A DNA stretch of 11,337 nt, taken from the NCBI GenBank assembly GCA_964600025.1, contig CAZRHJ010000051.1, positions 1 to 11,337 on the forward strand, written 5' to 3'. The stretch is from JADFUS01 sp964600025 (GTDB taxonomy: Bacteria; Bacteroidota; Bacteroidia; Bacteroidales; Rikenellaceae). The notes beneath the pieces were generated by a model. The model was not told the origin of the DNA. It did no database searches and worked only from the letters and a program-made list of their open reading frames with translations. Shown here one piece after another: positions 7,320-11,337 of the stretch (positions within the stretch are counted from its first letter, which is position 1; every line of letters begins with the position of its first letter). The translations under genes were made by a program, and so were the position numbers.

Positions 7320-8321
7320 ATGAAAAAAATCATTCTAATGGCTCTTGCGTTTACAACTTTGTTTAGTTGTAGCCAAGCACCGTCTATCGAAGGCGAAATT
7401 AAAAATCTTTCTGGTAAAGTTTATTTGGGCTACCAAGAAGCTAAAATTCCAGTTACAAAAGATTCTGTAAATGTAGAAAATGGCAAATTTGCCTTTAATC
7501 AGGATACTTCTTTCCGAGGTATTGTAGCTTTGACAAAAGAAGGCGAATCTAAACCATTTGCAACTTTCTTTATCGACAAAAACGCTTTGAATATCAAAGT
7601 TAGCGGAGATAAAAACAATGCTAAAACTATGAAAGTAGTAGGAAGTGCTACAAACGATTTGTATAACTCATATCTTGCTGCAAATAAATCTGGCGACAGA
7701 GCAAAAATGGTGGAGTTTATCAAAACAAACCCTACTAATGTTGCAGCAGCTTACGTATTGTTCCGTAACTATGCGTCAAGTGCTACTATCGAAGAGCTTG
7801 AAACTCTAAAAGCAGTTATTGCTCCCGAATTGGCTACAACTACATATATGCAACGTCTTGATGCAACTATTGCAGCTATGAAACGTGTCGCAGTAGGTCA
7901 GCAATTTATTGATTTTACTTTGAAAAACACAAAAGGTGAAGACGTTTCTTTATCAAGTGTTTTGAAAGAAAACAAATATGTTTTGTTGGATTTCTGGGCA
8001 TCTTGGTGTCCTCCTTGCCGTAAAGAAAACCCTAACGTTGTGGCTGCTTACGAGCGTTTCAACAAAAAAGGCTTTACAGTATTTGGCGTTTCTTTGGATC
8101 GTCCCGGCAACTATGACGCTTGGGTAAAAGCTATCGAAAACGACAAACTTAACTGGACAAACGTTTCAGACCTAATGTTCTGGAACTGTGCTCCTGCACA
8201 ACTTTACGCCGTTAGAAGTATTCCTTCAAATTTCCTAATCTCTTCTGAGGGCGAAATTGTAGGCGTTAAACTTAAAGGCGAAGATTTGCACAAAAAACTC
8301 GAAGAATTGCTTGGCAAATAA
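7320..8321 (+). CDS. TlpA-like thioredoxin lipoprotein with DUF4369 domain
   Basis: A periplasm-facing thiol-disulfide protein anchored by lipid. Residues 1-16 are a lipoprotein signal (MKKIILMALAFTTLFS) before lipobox cysteine C17. Residues 22 to about 115 form a beta-rich DUF4369-type domain (SIEGEIKNLSGKVYLGY). A helical linker leads to a thioredoxin/TlpA domain at about 192-333. The active site is WCPPC, with C230 and C233 in LLDFWASWCPPCRKENP; the cis-proline is P302 in SIPSNFLI. A further cysteine, C290 in FWNCAPAQLY, lies between them and is not part of the standard active site. Such proteins reduce or exchange disulfides in the periplasm and usually draw electrons from DsbD/CcdA-type carriers; the DsbD coded at 1376-3382 is a plausible donor (inference). 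It is the last gene of the lpxD set and ends just before a strong terminator. The target proteins are unknown. Confidence 0.92.
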   Translation: MKKIILMALAFTTLFSCSQAPSIEGEIKNLSGKVYLGYQEAKIPVTKDSVNVENGKFAFNQDTSFRGIVALTKEGESKPFATFFIDKNALNIKVSGDKNNAKTMKVVGSATNDLYNSYLAANKSGDRAKMVEFIKTNPTNVAAAYVLFRNYASSATIEELETLKAVIAPELATTTYMQRLDATIAAMKRVAVGQQFIDFTLKNTKGEDVSLSSVLKENKYVLLDFWASWCPPCRKENPNVVAAYERFNKKGFTVFGVSLDRPGNYDAWVKAIENDKLNWTNVSDLMFWNCAPAQLYAVRSIPSNFLISSEGEIVGVKLKGEDLHKKLEELLGK

Positions 8322-8349
8322 TCTTCCACATCTAATTGCAAAAATTATC

Positions 8350-8387
8350 AGCTCCGTAATATTTGATTATTACGGAGCTATTTTTTT
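8350..8387 (+). terminator. Strong intrinsic terminator after the lpxD operon
   Basis: A perfect 12-bp stem (AGCTCCGTAATA at 8350-8361 against 8368-8379) with a 6-nt loop is followed by A and seven Ts. It begins 29 nt after the TlpA-like stop codon and is the clearest terminator in the window. Confidence 0.92.
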
Positions 8388-8441
8388 GACACTATTGCCG
8401 TTATGCAAAAGTTTTAAGAATTGCTGTACTATATTAATTTA

Positions 8442-8467
8442 TATTATTGTCCACTAAAAAATAAAAT
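8442..8467 (-). repeat. Degenerate inverted copy (E) of the dispersed hairpin repeat
   Basis: Read on the minus strand, its TTTTTAGTGGACAATAATA matches the tail of copy C (1187-1205) at 18 of 19 positions. The head of the element is lost, and the 5' stem arm is replaced by T-rich sequence. It is therefore a partial copy, or a chance match in AT-rich DNA that happens to carry the distinctive AGTGGACAA. Confidence 0.45.
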
Positions 8468-8534
8468 ATATGATATCACTAAGCCCTCTAAATAGAAAAC
8501 TAATTACTCAAAGAACAAATTAGACACGAATATT

Positions 8535-8566
8535 TTTGTACATATACTAAATATTGCATATATTTG
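8535..8566 (+). promoter_or_regulatory. Promoter of the BACON/LRR lipoprotein gene
   Basis: TTTG at 8535-8538 and TATATTTG at 8559-8566 are spaced by 20 nt, matching the Bacteroidota -33/-7 consensus. Initiation would fall near 8571, giving a leader of about 70 nt. No Shine-Dalgarno sequence is seen before the ATG at 8644 (context CCTTTTAGAAAT), as is usual in this phylum. Confidence 0.7.
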
Positions 8567-8643
8567 TAAAGTGTATATATTTTACATTCTAATATTTTAT
8601 AATAACACATTTTATCAATTAGAGATATTAACCTTTTAGAAAT

Positions 8644-11337
8644 ATGATAAATTTTACTAAATCCACATTCTTATTGCTCTTTGCAATAAGTCTGTTTTTT
8701 CTTTCGTGTACGAAAGACCCAGTTCCTCAACAGCCAGAAATTGTAATTCCAGAAGGATTAGAGGAAATTGTAATTGCTGACAATTCAACAGAACCAACAA
8801 AATTATCGTTTACCACAAATGAGCCTTGGAACATTACTATTGGCGATGGTGAGCTTAAATCAGATAATTCTTGGTTGAGTGTTCAGCCTATGTCTGGTTC
8901 TGCTGGTACTGCAAACGTAACAGTAATTGCACAAAAAAATGAAACATATAATGCAAGAGCTGCTAAAATCAAAATCAATTTAGGCACAATAAGCAAAAGC
9001 ATTAATGTGTACCAAAAACCAATAGGGTCTTTAACTTTGACACCTTCTACTTTCAGTGTAGATATGAAAGGAGGAAATGTTGAAATTGTACTTAAAACAA
9101 ACCTTAAATACACCGTTTCTGTTAAAGTTCCTTGGATTACAGAAGTTAAATCTAAGGGCATAGAAGAATACCGATTGAATTTTGCAGTCGCTGCAAATGA
9201 AGGGTATGATGGCAGAGAGGGTCAGATTGTAATTACTGACACAGACAATCAATTTACTGAAACAATCACTGTAACACAAAATCAGAAAGATGCCATTGTA
9301 TTAGGCGAAAAAACAAAAGTAGCTACCGAAGAGGGTGGAGAAATTGAAGCCATCATCAATAGTAATATTGATTACGAAGTTCAAATGCCAGAGGGCGTTG
9401 AATGGGTAAAACGCAAAGAGACAAAAGGTTTGGTAGAATCAAAAGTTGTATTTGTTGTATCTCCAAATAATGAATATACAACTCGTGAATGTCAAATTAA
9501 ATTCACAAACTTGAAAAGTGGTATAAATGATGTATTGACAATTCAACAATATCAAAAAGATGCTATTATAATCAGCAAAAAAGAAGTAGAAATAAACGAC
9601 ACTAAACAAACCCTAACAGTTGAGTTAAAAACAAACGTTGATTTCACTTACAAAATCTCAGAAGATGCACAGTCTTGGATTAAGCCTATTGTTACAAAAG
9701 GTTTGCGTAACGAGGAAGTTTCTTTTGAAATATTAGCTAATGAAACCTATGATGCTCGTATAGGCACTATTGAATTTACTAATACAAAGAACAATATAAA
9801 AGAATCTGTAACAATAAACCAAACACAAAAAAACACTATTATATCTAAGGTAAAAGAATATAATTTGGGTGGAGATCAACAGAATTTATCAGTAACAATG
9901 TCAAGTAATGTAGATATTGAGGTTTTAATGCCAAGTGAAGTAGATTGGATTACACTTGCACCTCAGTCAAAAGCTTTGACAGATAAAACATTTTATTTTA
10001 TTGTATCTGAGAATAAAAAAGATTTACGTTCAGCAAAAATTGTATTTAAAAACACAAAAACAAATGTGTCTGATACAATAACAGTTAAACAGTATGTTGG
10101 TAAAATTACGGCATTCGAATTAAAAGATGGAGAAACAATAGAAGATCACGTATCATTAGACGAAGGCAAGAGTATTGAAACAGCTATTATTTCAGGTAGA
10201 ATATTGGAGAAAAAAGATTTTGACGATATCAATTTCTTTATGTATAAGCTAAAACATCTTGATATCTCTGGTGTAAAAAACACAGAGATCCCAGATAAAA
10301 GCTTTAAAAATTCCACAATATCAATTTTAATTTTACCAAGTAATTTGACAGAGATTGGAGATTCTGCTTTTTCAGGTTGTAGTTCTTTGACAACAATCGA
10401 TATTCCAGAGAGAATGATAGAGATTGGAGGTGGTGCTTTTTCAGGTTGTAGTTCTTTGACAACAATCGATATTCCAGAGAGAGTGACACGGATTGGACGT
10501 AGTGCTTTTTCAGAGTGTAGCTCTTTGACAACAATCAAGATTCCAGAGGGAGTGACAGAGATTGGATATTATGCTTTTTCAGGGTGTAGTTCTTTGACAT
10601 CAATCAATATCCCAGAGGGAGTAACAGAGATTGGAGGTTCTGCTTTTGAGGGTTGTAGTTCTTTGACATCAATCAATATCCCAGAGGGAGTAACAGAGAT
10701 TGGAGATTCTGCTTTTAGGGATTGTAGTTCTTTGACAACGATCAAGGTTCCAGATGGGGTGACAGAGATTGGAAGGTTTGTATTTGCGGTTTGTAGTTCT
10801 TTGACAACAATCAAGATTCCAGAGGGAGTGACAGAGATTGGAAGTAGTGCTTTTTCAGATTGTAGTTCTTTGACTACAATCAATATTCCAGACGAAGTGA
10901 CAGTGATTGGAGATTATGCTTTTTCAGATTGTAGTTCTTTGACAACAATCAATATTCCAGAGGGAGTGACAGTGATTGGAGATAGTGCTTTTTCATATTG
11001 TAGATCTTTGATAACAATCAATATTCCAGATGGAGTGACAGAGATTGGAGATCGTGCTTTTTCATATTGTAGTTCTTTGACTACAATCAATATTCCAGAC
11101 GAAGTGACAGTGATTGGAGATTATGCTTTTTCAGATTGTAGTTCTTTGACAACAATCAATATTCCAGAGGGAGTGACAGTGATTGGAGATAGTGCTTTTT
11201 CATATTGTAGATCTTTGATAACAATCAATATTCCAGATGGAGTGACAGAGATTGGAGATCGTGCTTTTTCATATTGTAGTTTTTTGAAAACAATCAATAT
11301 CCCAGAGGGAGTGACAGTGATCGGAGAATCCACTTTT
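8644..11337 (+). CDS. BACON-domain and BspA-type LRR surface lipoprotein (3' partial)
   Basis: An open frame of 898 codons that runs off the window without a stop. Residues 1-21 are a lipoprotein signal, with C22 as the lipidation site (FFLSC). Five BACON-type Ig-like beta domains follow at about 40-125, 127-215, 216-305, 306-396 and 397-486. Each has a core tryptophan or equivalent (PWNI, VPWITEV, VEWVKRK, QSWIKPI, VDWITLA) and ends in a strand such as TVTQNQK, TIQQYQK or TINQTQK. A capping region (487-563) leads into at least fourteen 23-residue LRR_5/BspA units from residue 564. The protein is probably an outer-membrane, perhaps surface-exposed, adhesin or binding protein: BACON domains are thought to bind glycans or mucin, and BspA-type repeats bind host matrix proteins in some oral bacteria. 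Ligand and exposure are inference. The gene has its own promoter and stands apart from the lpxD operon. Its total length and C-terminus are not visible. Confidence 0.9.
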   Translation, partial: MINFTKSTFLLLFAISLFFLSCTKDPVPQQPEIVIPEGLEEIVIADNSTEPTKLSFTTNEPWNITIGDGELKSDNSWLSVQPMSGSAGTANVTVIAQKNETYNARAAKIKINLGTISKSINVYQKPIGSLTLTPSTFSVDMKGGNVEIVLKTNLKYTVSVKVPWITEVKSKGIEEYRLNFAVAANEGYDGREGQIVITDTDNQFTETITVTQNQKDAIVLGEKTKVATEEGGEIEAIINSNIDYEVQMPEGVEWVKRKETKGLVESKVVFVVSPNNEYTTRECQIKFTNLKSGINDVLTIQQYQKDAIIISKKEVEINDTKQTLTVELKTNVDFTYKISEDAQSWIKPIVTKGLRNEEVSFEILANETYDARIGTIEFTNTKNNIKESVTINQTQKNTIISKVKEYNLGGDQQNLSVTMSSNVDIEVLMPSEVDWITLAPQSKALTDKTFYFIVSENKKDLRSAKIVFKNTKTNVSDTITVKQYVGKITAFELKDGETIEDHVSLDEGKSIETAIISGRILEKKDFDDINFFMYKLKHLDISGVKNTEIPDKSFKNSTISILILPSNLTEIGDSAFSGCSSLTTIDIPERMIEIGGGAFSGCSSLTTIDIPERVTRIGRSAFSECSSLTTIKIPEGVTEIGYYAFSGCSSLTSINIPEGVTEIGGSAFEGCSSLTSINIPEGVTEIGDSAFRDCSSLTTIKVPDGVTEIGRFVFAVCSSLTTIKIPEGVTEIGSSAFSDCSSLTTINIPDEVTVIGDYAFSDCSSLTTINIPEGVTVIGDSAFSYCRSLITINIPDGVTEIGDRAFSYCSSLTTINIPDEVTVIGDYAFSDCSSLTTINIPEGVTVIGDSAFSYCRSLITINIPDGVTEIGDRAFSYCSFLKTINIPEGVTVIGESTF
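10333..11337 (+). repeat. 69-nt tandem repeat array coding 23-residue LRR_5 units
   Basis: Fourteen complete units start every 69 nt from 10333 to 11230, and a fifteenth begins at 11299 and is cut by the window end. The residue pattern is IPEGVTEIGxx followed by AFxxCSSLTTIN, the BspA/TpLRR type. Every complete unit keeps the cysteine at position 16 and exactly 23 residues, so the phase is never broken. Positions 10, 11 and 15 vary most; 3, 4, 7 and 23 vary moderately. Exact matches between neighbours (49 nt for units 1-2 into 2-3, 52 nt for units 4-5 into 5-6, 216 nt for units 8-11 into 11-14) show stepwise in-frame growth. Confidence 0.95.
10859..11281 (+). repeat. Recent 207-nt (three-unit) tandem duplication within the LRR array
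   Basis: 10859-11074 is identical to 11066-11281: 216 nt without a mismatch, at an offset of 207 nt, which is three 69-nt units. Units 9, 10 and 11 are thus repeated as units 12, 13 and 14; only the end of unit 14 differs (FLKT in place of SLTT). The identity includes synonymous positions, which points to a very recent event. An assembly artefact is also possible in such a repeat. Confidence 0.9.

Larger units (their letters stand above)
8322..8643. other. Intergenic region upstream of the BACON/LRR gene
   Basis: 322 nt without a plausible gene. It contains the operon terminator (8350-8387), a degenerate inverted copy of the dispersed hairpin repeat (8442-8467) and a good promoter (8535-8566) for the lipoprotein gene at 8644. 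The rest is very AT-rich with no further structure that I can support. Confidence 0.7.

Noticed and set aside
10146..11333. Long minus-strand open frames across the LRR array
   Set aside because: The 69-nt period is a multiple of three, so any frame that lacks a stop in one unit stays open along the array. The plus-strand frame is continuous from a lipoprotein signal through BACON domains, so the antisense frames are shadows.
10333..11337. Regular direct repeats resembling a CRISPR array
   Set aside because: The repeats are contiguous 69-nt coding units with no unrelated spacers, stay in frame and code a known LRR pattern. No cas gene is present.
10333..11337. Diversity-generating retroelement target
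   Set aside because: The NNT-like variable codons recall one, but no reverse transcriptase, template repeat or accessory gene is seen in the window, and the changes are not limited to adenine positions of a template. Stepwise duplication explains the repeats.

Overview
The window is AT-rich DNA from a member of the Bacteroidota, most likely a host-associated Bacteroidales-type organism. The evidence is Bacteroidota-type promoters (TTTG, about 20 nt, then TAnnTTTG), the lack of clear Shine-Dalgarno sequences, a DsbD with a fused thioredoxin domain, a DUF4369-TlpA lipoprotein, and a lipoprotein combining BACON domains with BspA-type leucine-rich repeats. No tRNA, rRNA, CRISPR array, insertion sequence or phage gene is visible.

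Layout. (1) 1-1046: an EamA/DMT-family permease on the minus strand, with copies of a short hairpin repeat on both sides. (2) 1047-1375: a gene-free stretch packed with small repeats, a palindrome and the dsbD terminator. (3) 1376-4878, minus strand: cysS followed 38 nt later by dsbD, read as one operon from a good promoter at 4926-4958. (4) 4879-5201: a divergent intergenic region with one more copy of the hairpin repeat. (5) 5202-8321, plus strand: lpxD, ruvC, a GtrA-like membrane protein and a TlpA-like thioredoxin lipoprotein. Gaps are 3 nt, a 1-nt overlap and 28 nt, and a strong terminator at 8350-8387 closes the set. (6) 8644 to the window end, plus strand: a large surface-type lipoprotein, cut by the window edge after 898 codons. 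It has five BACON domains followed by at least fourteen 23-residue LRR_5 units.

Function. Most of the window is housekeeping: cysteine charging, lipid A acylation, Holliday junction resolution and envelope thiol redox chemistry. DsbD and the TlpA-like lipoprotein, coded in separate operons, could be partners: DsbD moves electrons from the cytoplasm to periplasmic thioredoxin-fold proteins such as this one (inference). The accessory part is the BACON/LRR lipoprotein, whose repeat array shows recent in-frame growth.

The two signals most worth following are: (a) a roughly 40-47 nt dispersed intergenic element in four clear copies and one degenerate copy, whose hairpin is kept by compensatory changes; and (b) the LRR array, which holds an exact 216-nt match at a 207-nt offset and variation concentrated at a few codons per unit. 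I see no clear evidence of a wholly new multi-gene system.
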